Assembly: GCA_022385805.1 (NCBI GenBank)
Contig: MU277684.1
Location: 217,333 to 281,332 of the forward strand
Reading direction: 5' to 3'
Length of the DNA stretch: 64,000 bases
Origin: Pilatotrama ljubarskyi
Taxonomy: Eukaryota > Basidiomycota > Agaricomycetes > Polyporales > Polyporaceae
Position numbers and translations under genes: made by a program. Positions within the stretch are counted from its first letter, which is position 1. Each line of letters starts with the position of its first letter. The notes below the pieces were generated by a model, which saw only the letters and a list, made by a program, of their open reading frames with translations, had not been told where the DNA came from and did no database searches. Positions 43,392 to 56,793 of the stretch are shown piece by piece.

Positions 43392-46300
43392 TCACTGAAC
43401 CTCCAGAGAGACCTTGATACCCATGGACGCGAGCTCCGCGCACAGGTAGCGGAAGACGTACGGGACGGCGATGATGTCCATGTCGCCGCCCTTCGTCGCG
43501 GGACCGAGGACGAGTTGCGAGTTGATCGCGACGCGAACGTCCCCTCGCGCGTTCGCGGGAGGTGCGTTCCCGTTCGCCAGCGCTTGTCGCTGCCGCGCAT
43601 CCTCTTCCTCGGCCGCGGCGCGACAGACTCGACAGTATTCGCCGCCAGGCCCTGTAGGCTTGAGGGAGCCGTTGGCGCCGATGACCATCTCTCCCAGGCT
43701 GACGTCGTCGTACCCGAGCGAGATCAAGCTGCCGCACGTTCTGCAGACCCAGGCGGTCGAGTAGTCCGAGCAGTTCATGAGACGGTCCTGCAGGAGGAAC
43801 GCCGTTCCGTGCGCGATCAGGGCGTCGCGCTCCATCTCTCCGAAACGGATACCACCCGCGCGTTTGCGGCCCTGCGGTGGCGTATGAGCTGCGGCGCTGT
43901 TGTCTGTGGAGAAGCGAAAAGTGCTCACCTTGACTGGCTGGCGCGTGACAGGGTCCACAGGGCCCGTCGTCCGTACCTGGAACTTGTCGAGTACCATGTG
44001 GCGCAGGCGCTGGTAGTAGACGACGCCGATGTAGATGTCCGCTGCGAACTCCTGGCCGGTGATTCCGGAGTACATGGGCTCATTTCCATAGTAATTGTAG
44101 CCCGCAGCGAGCAGCTGTTCACCGAAGTACTCGATAGCGGTATCTTCTTCTGTGAACCTATGTGCGACCTCAGACGGAGGCGATAGCTGAGATTCATGGA
44201 GCACTTACTGGAATGGCGTGGCGTCCTGCGCGAGACCATGCATTGCACCTGCTTTGCCGGCCATGCTCTCGACTAACATACCGATGGTCATACGGGACGG
44301 GAAGGCGTGAGGGTTGATGATGACGTCGGGCTGCATGCCGCTCTCGGTGAACGGCATGTCGATCGCAGGCCACTTCTGCGAGCAAACACCCTTCTGCCCG
44401 TGTCGCGACGAGAACTTGTCGCCAATGACCGGTGCGCGGGTGATACGGAGCGTGATGTTGATCTTCTGCAGCTCTTGATCTCCCGCGTCGCTGCCTGTAG
44501 CGTGACCTCATGAGCGAGCGAATTTTTTTTTTTTTTGCAATCAAGCAGTCGGGACGTACCGATAAGACGAACAGTGTCGACATATGCTACTTCATCACCC
44601 TTGTACTTGGCGAACCTCGTGCGACCCGTGGTATCGTCGACGTACGCGGCAATGTAGTCACCAGGGTTGAGTTTCGAGCCGACGCGAGGCAAGCCATCCG
44701 CATCGATGTTCTCACACGCTGGATGCGCCCTGTCTCCCTCCGTGCGAATCTCAGGGCCGAAGCCAAAGTGAAGAGTTGGAGTCGCAGAGACGCGGCGGGA
44801 GCCGGTTAGTTCCTGCAGATCGACGGTGTAGGACTTGTACACCGTGCCGTACGCAAAGCCACGCTCGTGCGCGGACTTGTTCAGGATCATGGCGTCCTCC
44901 ATGTCGTAACCAGTGTAAGAGATGACCGCCACGATCGCGTTCGTGCCGTTGGGGAAGGAGTCCATGCCGTAGGTGTTGTGAAGCTTCGGCCGTACGATCG
45001 GGGTCTGACCAGTTTGTAGACGGTACAGCTTGTTGTCTGTTCGGTGCTGCAATGCGGTAGCGGGAGTTCCCATCGTTTGCTTACCCATCTGTACGCATGG
45101 CGTTAGATGGATATCCATCGCTCGCCACATCATCTGCACTGACCTGACACTGGTAGATGTTACGAGGACTCTGATAGATGCTATTATCAGCACGCCTGTG
45201 TTGCAGAATGCAGTTCGATGGACTGACCTGATTGAAGTCCGAGAATGGTGTGAGATTCGCCAGGATCGAGAGAAAGTTCGTTGGCGCATGCTCGACATGG
45301 CTCGAGACACCGTCTTCGATTTCTGCAGGGGTACATGCGATATCCATGTAGACCTGCTCGAAGGACCCGATCTGGTCGTCTTTCCCGTTGACGAGGTACT
45401 TGACCGGCCGCATCATGCGTGAGCGTGACGAGAAGAGGTAGAGACCCGGGTATTGCCCGCCCTTCGAGGTCGGGACAAAGCCGATCTCCAGATCGAGAGG
45501 TACGTTGTGCTTGCCCTCGGTCTTCCATATCCGCAGGCTCGTTGCGAGTTGTTTGCAAACAGCAGCAGGTGCCCAGCCGATGAGCCGGCCATCGAGCTGT
45601 ACGCAGAGATTGCGTCGTCCGTCAACGGAAGGCGTGAAGGCTTGAGTCATGCCATGGGCGGCAAGAAGAGCGGGCACATGTGATACGGCGAGAGGAGCGG
45701 TAACGATACGGCAGGTTCGGGAGAGATGATTCAGGAGACCGCATGGCGAACCATCGGGTGTGTGTACGGGACAGAGGAATCCTGTAGAGAAGATTAGATG
45801 GCAAGAAGGCGGAAACAAAATTATAATCCTTACCCCAAGCTTCCGGAAGGAGTTTACGGACGGTGGTCGTCTTCAACTCTGCGAAGAAGGCCCCACGATG
45901 GATGGACCGGAAGTGGCTGATGTATCGCATCCAATTCAGCTTTTCGGCCACGATCGTGAAGCCGGAAGCCTGTTGGAGATCCAAGCCAGTAGGCGAGACC
46001 AGATTACCGGTCGCCAGGAAGTTGGACATCTTGGCACCAATATCGTAGTTTGTTCGCTGCAAGACCTTCTTGATGTAGCGCTCTGCATAGCATTGAGCAA
46101 ACATGCAGATTCTACCCAATGTGGGGAAGGCTTACTATCGAAGAAGTCCACAGCGGGGTTCTGGTTCCGCACATCCATAGCAATGCCCTCGCGGAAGCCG
46201 TTCAATGCTTCCTCAAGCCGCTCCTTGATAATCATGCCATATAACGTCCCCGGAAGTAGGACTTCTTGGTGCTGGGGCGAGTCAGGGTTATCGACACTAC

Positions 46301-47696
46301 ATGACTTCGAGACGAGGGCATAGAGCTTCCTCAGCATGAATCTACAAACCAAGACGACTTGAGCACATATGTAGGGGGAAGAGATACGCTGTACCTACAG
46401 CAGCATGCGGAACTTGTCTCTTGGGTTCTGGAGGTGGACAAGCACGACTTTGTTGATGAGCCAGACGCCAATAGCCTGGTTTGTCCAGTCTTCCGGCATG
46501 TTGACCACTACTCGGAACTTGTCACCAAGATACTGCAGACATTGATCACCGGTGTAGAGGTGATACATCTTGAAGCTCCGTAGAAGCAGTTCGACGCGGT
46601 CGGACAAGAATGTATCCTCGTAGTCTTGCATCATGACGCCCTCGAAGATCTCCTTGTCCGATGCGGAAACAAGAGCCTTGAGGATCAGCATGATGGGGAT
46701 CACATATTCCTGTTTACGCCAGCTGAAGCGAAGCATTGCACTGCCGTTTGCGAGGTAGTGGAGCGTGTTCGTGACGCTGGTCTGGTCAGGGCGGACGCAA
46801 CGGATTTGCACGGCGTACGGAGTGTACGAAGGTCCACGGTTGACGAAGGATGGTCGGACTAGGGAGATAACGTGATGTCGTCGAGGGAGGATGAGGTACC
46901 GGATGAGACGTTCGTTTCCGTTTATGATGAAGTATCCGCCGAACTCTTCAGGCTCCTCATGGTGCTTGACGAGCTCTGCGGAAGACATGCCACGCAAATT
47001 ACACCGGACCGACTGCGTCAATAGTATACAATCAGCAACAATTGTTTATAATGGCGCACGCTCGAGACGTACCCGGACCATAATGGGGAGCAGACCGCAA
47101 TCCCGCATCTCAACCTCCACGGGTCCATCGTTCACTTGCCAGCAGAGCTTGACCATCATACGCCCTCGATATGATGTAAGACGTTCACGAGCCTGGTGAT
47201 TCAAAATTGGTTACAAACCGCACAGAGGGGCAGACAAGTAGGTGGACTCGCCTCCGCCGGGTATACTCTCCTCTCCTTTGCTTGCGTGTCGCGCTCGGAC
47301 ACCATAGGTTTGGAGACGGTGACCTGCTCATACCACACTTCGGGCGCGTTCAACACTGGCCCCATGTCGCCCTCGAACAATGTACTCACTAGTTAGCCGG
47401 TTTCCCCACCCTCGCTGACCGCTCTCCTCGCCGATGTCTCCCCGTCCGTCAAACACAACGCGTTTCCCAATATCTTCAATAGCCATATGCAATAAACCTC
47501 GTCCATCCCCATCTCCAGCAGGCAGCCCAGAATCATCGAAGAGCGCATTGAACGACTCGATATGAGGGATCACGAATTCATTGAGGATCGGAACGGCAGC
47601 TTCCTTCTCTGGGGGGTTCTTGAACCTTCTCTCACGCTCGAGCGTATTGAAGGTGCTCTTTACCCGCGGCGTCGAGCGCGATGAGCCGTCGGGCAT
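43392..47696 (-). CDS. RPA135: DNA-directed RNA polymerase I second-largest subunit
   Basis: Twelve exons (47696-47390, 47337-47252, 47192-47073, 47012-46399, 46341-46136, 46082-45834, 45781-45228, 45170-45144, 45088-44560, 44494-44209, 44157-43929, 43871-43392) encode 1228 residues, close to yeast Rpa135 (about 1200). Landmarks: [92 protein letters not shown], the hybrid-binding [39 protein letters not shown], and a C-terminal zinc site with CRTC and CRVC. The LHG/DATPF wording and the [20 protein letters not shown] segment favour Pol I over Pol II and III. It transcribes rDNA in the nucleolus. Exon 2 to 3 needs a GC-AG intron (donor GCGAGT at 47251). Intron 9 contains an A14 tract (44523-44536). 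It is divergent from NUP98 by 277 bp. Confidence 0.94.
44523..44536 (-). repeat. A14 tract inside RPA135 intron 9
   Basis: Fourteen T on the plus strand, so A14 on the coding strand, inside the 65-nt intron 44559-44495. This intron is the longest of the gene, consistent with slippage expansion. Confidence 0.85.
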
Positions 47697-47973
47697 GATG
47701 AGCAGCGAGAAAGCAAGTGAGAGCCTGAACAGGCGAGACTGGAGACTCAGAGAGCGGCAGCCAAAGGTTTGCGGCAAATGGGCGCTTCTCTCAAAAAATC
47801 AGACGCCCGCACGCATACTGAAGCGCCCGTCTCGGTGCCGCGGACCAGGCGCGACCGTGTTTGGAGCTCCGCCCGAACGTGGGGGCACGCCCTTACTGGC
47901 GCGCTGGAACAACGCTCACCGCTCGCGACGACCACGACCTCCTCCCCCTCACCTCTGACCCTCGCCCTCCAAA

Positions 47974-50900
47974 ATGTTTGGCTCGTCGTGGGCGAACCCC
48001 CAACAGAACCAGCAAAACCAGCAGCAGCCGAGCGCGTTTGGCCAGCCGTCCGGCTTTGGCAGCACCAGTGGTAAGCACCATTGTAATAGCGAGTCGTTTC
48101 GCGCGGCCTTTTAAACTGTCAGTAATTGTCCCGCAGCATTTGGCTCTGGAGGCGCGTTTGGACAACCTCAGCAACCACAACAGCCGCAAGCGAACCCGAT
48201 GTTTGGAAATCTGGGTGGGACGAGCACCACGGGAACGGCAGGGACGGGGTTCGGTACGTGTGGTATCTCCTAGGTCGCGTTATTTATGCTTAAGGACCTC
48301 TGTTGGGATAGGTGCCTTCGGGTCCACGAACACGGCGAACGCGGGCGGGGGTCTGTTTGGGCAACCCAAGCCAGCCACAGGGTTTGGTGCATTCGGCGGG
48401 GGAGGTACATCAGCATTTGGGAGCACCACCACAACGACACCAGCGTTCGGTGGTGGCGGAGGCGCGTTTGGAAGCACCACTGGTACAACGGGGACTGGGA
48501 CTGGGACCGGGCTCTTTGGTTCCCAGCCATCCACCAGCACAGGCGCGTTTGGGAGCGGCGGAGGTCTATTCGGTGCGAACAAGCCAGCGACCGGGTTCGG
48601 TGCTACCGCCAGTGAGTGGCACTATCGCGCGACTGTAAGGGCTCCGCTCATCAATTCGCACCTCAGCGCCCGCAGATGCAAGCGCGCCGGTGACCACAGG
48701 GACCGCTAACACACCGTTCAGTGCTTACACGGAGAAAGATAACATCAACCCTTCGATCACGCTGCAGTACCAGAGTATCACCGCCATGCCCCAGTACCGG
48801 TCGGCATCTTTCGAGGTGAGCCATTTCGCTGCCGCAGCAGGATGCCCAGTTTGAGAGATTGGCACTCCAGGAACTTCGATGGCAAGATTACCAGCAAGGT
48901 CGCAAGACTGCAGGAGCCTTTGGACAGTCCACGTTTGGGGCGCCTACTCAGCCTGCCCAACCTGCTCAGCCTTCCACCGGTTTGTTTGGGCAACCGGCTG
49001 CTCCCGCGGCGACCGGTACGACGTTCGGCGGGTTCGGTAATACCAGTACCACAACCCAACCAGCCACGACTGGATTTGGTGCTTTCGGTCAGCCTTCCAA
49101 CACCACTACCACAGGAGGTGGTCTATTCGGCGGCGGCGCATTCGGCCAGCAGAATCAGCAACAGCAACAGCCGCAACCCTCTGGCTTTGGGGCCTTTGGC
49201 CAACCTCAAAACCAGCAGAGCAATACTGGCGGTGGGTTGTTTGGCGGCGGAGCGTTCGGCGCCAACAACCAACCAAAGCCTGCATTCGGTGCGTGACATG
49301 GTTCTGCTTTGACGCTAGTCGGATCGCTCATTTACGAAGCAGGGACTGGTACAACGACTGGGTTCGGTAGCGGTGGTGCCTTCGGCCAGACTCAGACTAA
49401 CCCGCAGCAACCTGCTGGTGGCGGACTCTTCGGACAAACGCAGCCTAGTAACACCACGACGACTGGATTCGGTGCCTTCGGTACGTGCGCCCGCCTCTTT
49501 CATGTGCCCACAAGTGCTCAATCGAACGCGGTTCAAAGGTGCCAACAACAATGCTCCTAAGCCCTCCATTTTCGGGACCTCGACGACCACCACGCAGCCC
49601 TCGACCACTGGTTTCGGTGCATTCGGGACGCAGAACCAGCAGCAGCAGCAGCAGCAACAACAACAACAACAACCAGGCACCCAGCCATCCGGTGGCCTCT
49701 TCGGAGGAGGCGGCGGCCTGTTTGGTCAAACTCAGCCGCAACAGAACAATCAGCAGCAGCAACCCGCAGCTGGCGGTCGTACGTATACTCCACCGTCAGC
49801 AATCCGACCACAGTCTAACATACAGACAGTGTTCGGCAGCACACAACCCCCTCAGCAGCAGACCGGTGGAGGTCTCTTCGGTGGTGGAGGTGGCCTCTTT
49901 GGCAACACCCAGCAACAACCCGGTCAACAAGGCACTCAGCCTCAGCAGAACCAAAGCACGTTCGGCGGTGGCCTGTTCGGCGCGCCGAAGCCAGCCACAA
50001 ACACCTCGCAACCTACCGGAGGACTGTTTGGTGGAGGATTCGGCACGACGAACACAACTCTCGGTCAACCACCTCAGAATCAACAGAATACCGGTGGTTT
50101 GTTCGGCTCTACGCTTGGTCAACAGCCTCAAAACCAACAGAGTTCGAACACGTTCGGCTCTGGCGGTCTCTTTGGCAAGCCAGCAGCACCAACGCTTGGG
50201 ATGTCGACGTCAACGGGCCAGCAGCAGGGAGGTCTCGGCTCGTCACTGTTCGGCGGCAGCACGCTTGGCGGGTCAACCGCGACAATGGGTGCTTCGACTC
50301 TCGGACAGTCGCAGGCACCCTTGACGGCTTCCATTGCGCAACCGATTGCCGCGCCTTTGCCCATCTTCAGCATGCTGCCTCCAGGGCCTCGCGCCGTTAC
50401 TCTCGACCAGCAGCCAAAGAAGAAGCCCGGCTACTTTGTGGATATTCCCACCCGCTCGCCGGTGCCTCAGCTACAGTTGCGGTATGCCCCTGCTGGTACG
50501 AAACTCCGGGGCTTCGGGTCAACATCCGCCCCGCCTGGCGCAAGCTCGAGTACGCTCGGCGGCAGCCTACTCTACTCGTCTGGCAAGCCGAATGCCTTGT
50601 CTCTCAGCAAGGCCTCGACAACGAAGAGCCTTCTCGGTCCTGACGCGTTCTTGACCAACGGCGCGCCCAGCCCGACCCTGGGTAGCGGCGGGAAGCAGAG
50701 CGTCAAGAAGCTCACGTTGGACAAGAAGGTGGAAGCTGCGGACTTGTTCAGCAAGTCCACAAGCGGACCCTCGTTCAGTCCTGCACTGAGTCTCGCCGCT
50801 CGTGAGAAGGAGGCAGCAGCGGCAAATGCTTCGAATGCAGTTGTACGCCTTGAGTCTCCTTCCCCTGCTGGTCGTAAAGAGACGCCGAAGAAGGCGACGA

Positions 50901-51448
50901 ACCGCTTCGCCGCGCAGACCTCGAGCGAGATGCTGGGCTCGCCGGTCAGACCTGCGGCACCTTCAGCCTCGCCAGCGAAGGGCCCCAAGGATCCCTCTGA
51001 GCTGCAAGAGGGAGATTACTGGGTGAAGCCCGACCTGGAGACGCTCAAGAAGATGGGACACGATGAACTCATGTCGTTCAGCGGGCTCACCGTCGGACGG
51101 GTCGGATACGGGGAGATCACGTTCCTCGAGCCGGTCGATCTTACGGGCCTGCCGCGACTGTCAAGCCTACTCGGGGAGATCATCCGCTTCGATGACAAGG
51201 AGTGCAGCGTGTACCCGGATGCGGACGACGCGGAGAAGCCGCCGCCGGGCTCGGGCCTGAACGTGAAGGCGCGGATCACGCTCGTCCGCTGCTGGGCGCT
51301 GGACAAGGCGACGCGGGAGCCGATCAAGGACCCAGAGCACCCCGCGGCGCAGCGGCACCTGAAGCGGCTGAAGAACATGAAGGAGACCCACTTCGAGGGC
51401 TTCGACATCGAGGAGGGCAGGTGGACCTTCACTGTCGACCACTTCTGA
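47974..51448 (+). CDS. NUP98: FG nucleoporin, NUP98/Nup116 type
   Basis: Eight exons (47974-48070, 48137-48253, 48312-48611, 48667-48815, 48871-49288, 49343-49480, 49539-49778, 49830-51448) encode 1025 residues. Dense GLFG/FG repeats fill the first two thirds. At about residues 187-232 they are broken by a GLEBS motif (NINPSITLQYQSITAMPQYR, then LRWQDYQQGRK), the binding site for Gle2/Rae1. The C-terminal autoproteolytic-type domain (about residues 876-1025) reads DYWVKPDLETLKKMGHDEL, FSGLTVGRVGYGEITFLEPV, SLLGEIIRFDDKECSVYPDA, and ends RWTFTVDHF followed by the stop. NUP98 homologs cleave between HF and S; here the protein simply ends at HF, with no NUP96 part. It forms the permeability barrier and aids mRNA export at the nuclear pore. 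A poly-Gln run lies at about 49636-49673. Confidence 0.94.
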
Positions 51449-52176
51449 GTAGTCTCTCGCACTTGGTGAATTGGCTTTGGCTTGAGGTGAATCCTATACG
51501 TACGATACCGATGTCTGTTCTCCCAGTTTGATGTCCGTTATGCCGCTCGTCGATGTTGTTTCCTTCCGCATGTATCCACGTAGTATATGTTTCAATGCAA
51601 TGCTCAGATGTCAGTCACCTGTGGCACCGTCGCGCACAATGGTATCGTCTCCGGTAAAGCCGGATTTACGTCAAATGCCGGGCGCCTAGACGCGTCTATT
51701 GTGGTTCCGTGGGCGTCTGTCTGCAAGAGCCTGTTTGGCCACCACGGTCGTCTGCAGACTCACACTCATTCCCCTACCTCTCTGGCCTAGTATTGTTCGC
51801 GGTGGGCAGAACGAGAGGCTATAAGGAGACGGGATAAGTCTTTTCTTACGCGAACTTGACCATCGAGCTGTAAGGACGTAACGAGCTGAGGTCTTGGGTG
51901 GTGCGTGTGGTCTCCGTCCCTTCCGTGCGTGTTCTGAGCCGAGCCTTCCCTCGACAGCCTGCATACCACTACTCGAATCAGCTTAGCAAGGGGAATTCGT
52001 GATAGTGGGATATATACTGGTAACTCTTCCACTGATCGTCGGTCTTGTCACGAAAGGCATGGCGAAGCCACTTTCCTGTTCTGACACTTTAATATCCGGA
52101 TAGGCTTCAAGCATCGTCACCTTCTACGCAAATACCCCGGCGGCATTATAAGGGTGCCCTCAGTTGCACCCGTGAT
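51449..52176. other. Spacer between two co-directional genes
   Basis: The 3' flank of NUP98 and the promoter of the coiled-coil gene. A TATATACT at 52012-52019 is the best core-promoter candidate for the gene at 52177. No gene was seen. Confidence 0.55.
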
Positions 52177-55100
52177 ATGGGAGACTCGGAAACATCCTCT
52201 TCTTCTCCGTCCCCCGTCGATGGCGATCACCCCTCGCGCTCCCGCTCCAGTAGCGAGCAGCCCCGCAAGCGCCGTTCCAAGGATGCTGCCCACATGTTCA
52301 GCGGATCCATGCGCGACGTCGCACGCGTGCTGGTATCGCGCGAGCGCGACACCATAGACCTGAAGCGCACTCTGTACACCCTCAGGGACCAGCTCAACGC
52401 CGAGCGCCAGCGCGCCGATGCCGCGGAGAACAAAACGCGCGAAGTCCTGGCTCTCTTCAAGGCCGCGAACGAGGCGAAGATAGTGGCAGAGCAGGAGGCC
52501 GCGCGCACGAACGAGGGATTGCGGCTCTACAAGCTCCAGTATGAGAACGCGCAGCAAGAGATCCGGAGGGCGCAGGAGCTGATAGATACACTCGACGAGC
52601 AGAGGCTTGAGGCGGAGCAGGCAGCGGCCACCGCGCGAAGTACGGCGCGAAAGATGAGGGAGGAGGCCATCATTCTGTCAGCACGCGAGGCGGGACGTCG
52701 GGAGGGTCTGCAGGAGGGCTTGGCACAGGGAAGAGTGTTAGGCTATGAAGAAGGTCGGGCGGCGGGCTACGAGGACGGGCGTGCGGACACGGAACGAGCA
52801 TACACGACGGGCGCCATGACAGAACCGTATACTGAAGAGACACCTCGCCAAAGATATCAACCCCCTCGAGTGTCCAGGCCTTCGACCTCCGAAGATTCCG
52901 AGGCGAACTTGGGGCCGAGCTATACCCAGCCCATGGACGATACCCTTCCTATACCCCCGCCAGTCACGACACCTGCGCGCATGCCCACGCCCGCCGCGGC
53001 GGGGCCTGCAATGCCGCGCGCGGAGCACATACCCAGGGATCCGGAGGTCCGCCCAGCTACGGTACATAGTGCCATGATGTCTCCGTCCCATCCTCCCGTG
53101 GACGTTCCTCCGGATGGTTGGATACCGAAGATCGACGATGACATGCGTATACGTCTCCCGCCTCCGCATGAAATGGGTCCTCCGCCGCCAGCGACGCCCT
53201 CGCCTCCGCTCTCAGCTGTATTGAACAACGTGAGGAATATCGAGGAGCCACCTCCGGTCGTCATTCCTCCACCTGCGACCGGACCCGATCTTCGGATGCC
53301 CGAACCCCACCCGAGCAATGCTCCTCGAAGGCCCCGGCACAGACGTAGGAACTCGGATGAGTCGCAGTCAACGACGATGTCGCAGTTCGAGATCCTTGGG
53401 CCTCCCTCAAGCCATGGAACCCTCAGAGGGACGGTGAGAGAGCGACCCCCGGTCTTGAGCGCCATTGCTGAGGAGCGAGAGCGGACTTCTTCGGTGTCGT
53501 CTCCCGTCTACGGGATGTCCAATGTAAGCAACTCTATAGTAGTGCGGCACAACGTGTCTCTGATATGGCTCCTCAGATGTCTGCGCAAAGCTTCCATATG
53601 CCAAGTCCTGCGCCTCAGATGCCGACTCCTAGTCCGAACATGTCTATGCCTTCTCCACATCCACATCCACATCCACATCCACATCCACCACCAGCGAATC
53701 CCACATACACTACGCCGGAGAGCGTGAGTAGGTATCGAAGCACAGAGAGCCTCTCGAGGTCAGATGTCCCAGACAGCCGATATGCTCCGCCAGAGACTCG
53801 GTCGCGCTCGCGAGCAAGTAGTACGGAGGAGCCCCGTCGCTACGGCGATGACTACTATCGTTCTCGACAAGGCGACCACACGCCTCGTCATCCCAGCGCG
53901 GAGAACCTCTATCGTCCTCCTGTCCCAGACGCGACGCCGCGTTATGAGAGACCAGACAGCCGCTCGCAGCCTGACTACCGTAGTCCGTATGGGGCTCCGG
54001 ACGGCGCATCTCGCTCAGGCAGCGTGGGCGGATATCCCAGCAGAGATAATCTCACTCGTGCAAACTCACGCAGCGACCTGGGACGGAGAACTAGTGTGGA
54101 CGACATGTCGCGTACACGGAACATCTACGCACCTCCGCGGTCGCCGCACTCATCTCCGGAGTCGCCTGCGATGGTGGCGCCCGCCCCTACCTTGCGACCT
54201 CCACCTGCTCAACCTGAGCCTAACCGAGGTAGCATGTCTTCGAACGAGATCAGCTTCACTGTGGTGCCACCGGTAAGATTCCCGCTCCTTGCTGCTGTGC
54301 AATGCATCTCACAGATTCTTTGCTCGCAGTCTCGTCCCGAATCCAATATCTCGCGCAACGAGACAGAAGCTCATGGGTCGTTCCTCAGCGCGGACGACGC
54401 CGATCGTCCCTTACCACCTCTTCCATCTGACGGTGGTCCTGATACAACCGGGCAGCCAGCTGCCCCAGCGAACCCAGTCATTCCGCCCCCTGTTATGCTC
54501 AGTGGCCCCGTGCTGCCGCCTGGCTTCATCCCAACAGGCCCGCCCTCGCCCAGTATACCAGGAGCGCCACCATCCATCTATGGAGGGAGCAGTGTCGGTC
54601 CCGTGGGCGTGCCGCTCCCCCCATCTACAATCGGCGGGACTCCATCCGTCCGCTCCGAAGTACCCATCCCAGGATCGTTCCCAATTGCTGGCGAGGGTCC
54701 TCCCCCCGTCATTCCGCTGCAGACGTCCACGAGGAGTACACAGTCGAGTTCGAGTCAGCGTGCGAGAGAGCCATATTCGCGCTCTGCGCTCACTCGCCGC
54801 GACACAGACTCGGACTCGAGCGTGTCCTCTGGCATGGGGTCAGCAGACTCGCTCACCACGCCGCCCGCGCGCACACGGAAGCTGTCTGGCCGCTCTGGCC
54901 GGTCCACACCATCGTACGTCCCTGCCCCGCTTTCAGCGAACATCGTCTATCCCACAGTTCCGCCTACTCCTCGCTCCACTACGAGCGCGAGCCTCGGTTC
55001 GCAGACCACCCGCGCAGCCCGCGTGCCGCTTCCAGCGTCGGTTGCTGGCTCCGCCGTGGGATCCGTCGTCACTCCGCCGGCTTCGACAGCGGGCTACCCC

Positions 55101-55552
55101 ACTGCGCCGACGGCAGTCAATCGGAGGTCTTCCGTTATCGGTGGAGGACGTACCCCGTCCGAGACGAGCAGACCGCGCTCACCGATGATGGGCGATGGAA
55201 GGAATCTCTCCTCGCCGAACCGGATGTCCACGACTCTCCCGGTGGCTGAACCAGTGATTCCCATCCCGATCCCAGAACCCCAGCCTGCGCTACCAGTAGC
55301 ACAGATCTTCCCTATGCCTTCGTAAGTGGGACTCGCACTGTCATAACCGCCGCAGTGGAACTCACATGGCACCACTGCAGGTCTCCCGCAGTCCGCGCGG
55401 GAACGCTGGACGGCCTAGACGACTTCGACGCTGTCCCGATTGTGCCCGCCGTCGCCCGTGCGCCCTCACCAGGTGCGTCGACGATGAGTGCTGCAACCAC
55501 GGTCGGTGCGAAGGGCAAGAAGGGTAAGAAAAAAGGAGGTAAAGGAAAATAG
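52177..55552 (+). CDS. Coiled-coil protein with long disordered region, function unknown
   Basis: Exons 52177-53523, 53577-54272, 54330-55321 and 55381-55552 encode about 1068 residues. After a Ser-rich, basic start (PRKRRSKDAAHMFSGSMRDV), residues ~50-200 form a strong coiled coil (RERDTIDLKRTLYTLRDQL, AENKTREVLALFKAANEAK, then REEAIILSAREAGRREGLQ). A repeat of Gly-x-x-Glu-Gly/Asp-Gly units follows (EGLAQGRVLGYEEGRAAGY). The rest is Pro/Ser/Arg-rich, with a His-Pro microsatellite at 53654-53689. The C-terminal 15 residues are a Lys/Gly tail (KGKKGKKKGGKGK). The EEGxxxGYExG spacing recalls filament-like or septum-associated coiled coils, but no named family was recognised. The third intron is in frame and would otherwise read through. 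Confidence 0.75.
53654..53689 (+). repeat. CCACAT microsatellite encoding His-Pro
   Basis: A hexanucleotide CCACAT/CATCCA repeat of about five to six units inside the coiled-coil gene's second exon, giving an alternating His-Pro tract. The length is probably polymorphic. Confidence 0.85.
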
Positions 55553-56793
55553 AGCCCTTCCGTAGCCTCAACGACACCCTCGACGACTGGCGCAATTCGA
55601 CATTTCCTTCTATACATGAACGCCATGGGATTTTCGCCCCAATGTATACATGCTAGCTATGATACCTAGCGCTATCCCTCTTGTATATCCTGTAAACTAT
55701 GCTGCGCCACCCGCTCTCTGTTCGCTCTATCTTGGTTGCCCTCCTCACTATACCTTGCCCTCCAGAGACTCCCATCTTAGATTCCATTGCATCGCTACGG
55801 CGCTTCGGGACTCTCCATTCACGCCACACAGCAGGAAAACTGTACTTGTACGCATTTGTATATAGACGTCGCGCAGAAGCGACATACTACCCGTAGGTGG
55901 TTTCGGTCCGAATACGATTCACGTCGGTGATGCTCACCAGGAGCGACCACGAACTCCAAACAAGAGCGTGCCGCAGCACAGCAGAGGTTCACACAGAAGT
56001 GTCCATTTTTCGCTAACGCCGACGTACGACCACCGACTGCCGACTACGCCCGCCCGGTATCAACACACACTGCACAGGAACCAGAGAGGAAGAGCTCTGC
56101 AAGCACGCAAGGCATAAATAATCACAACACACCAATTGCAACCCAGACACAAAGACTTCCGCTGCGCCGCGCGCATACGGACGGCTCGCTGCCACAACAT
56201 GCTGCGGCGCAGGTGCCGCCGCGCGCCGCCAGTGCGGGAATACAACCGGGGGAGGGGGGCGAGGCAAAGCTGGAACGGACGGTGCTGCCGCGCGCAGGAA
56301 CGGGAAAGGAGGCTCGGCGGCAAAGCGGAGCGGCGGGGGTACGTAGGCGGTAGGTATGAAGGGGGCGGACAGAGGGGACGGAAGGACATGAAGGGTTATA
56401 GAGACAGAGGGGCTGCTGGGGAGCGAGCCAGAAAAGAAAATAGAGAAACGATAAGATAGATAGGTGAGCGGCGCGGGTCTAAGGCAACAGAAGCGGGGAG
56501 AAACGTACAAAGGAGCATATTGGGGCCGATAGGGGAGACAGGGAGGCGAGGGAACGACGGCCACTATCGTAGGCAAGAGTCTCGCCCGGGTCAACCAGGC
56601 TGCAGATCCAGACCAGGCCAAGGGCGATCGGGGAGGAAGGCGGAGGAGTAGGACAGAAGGATGGAGGGAGATGGGTAAGTAGAGGTGGTGGGGGAGGAAC
56701 AGCGGGGGATATCGTCTTCGAATACACGACCATCATCCTGACAAGCATATTCGTACACCGAACTCAACAGCAGCGCTCGCGGCTAGTCGCCGC
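55553..56793. other. Convergent intergenic region, 1.2 kb
   Basis: Between the 3' ends of the coiled-coil gene and the OPY2-like gene. From about 56230 to 56700 the plus strand is G/A-rich (pyrimidine-rich on the minus strand), possibly a long 3' UTR. No gene was seen. Confidence 0.6.
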
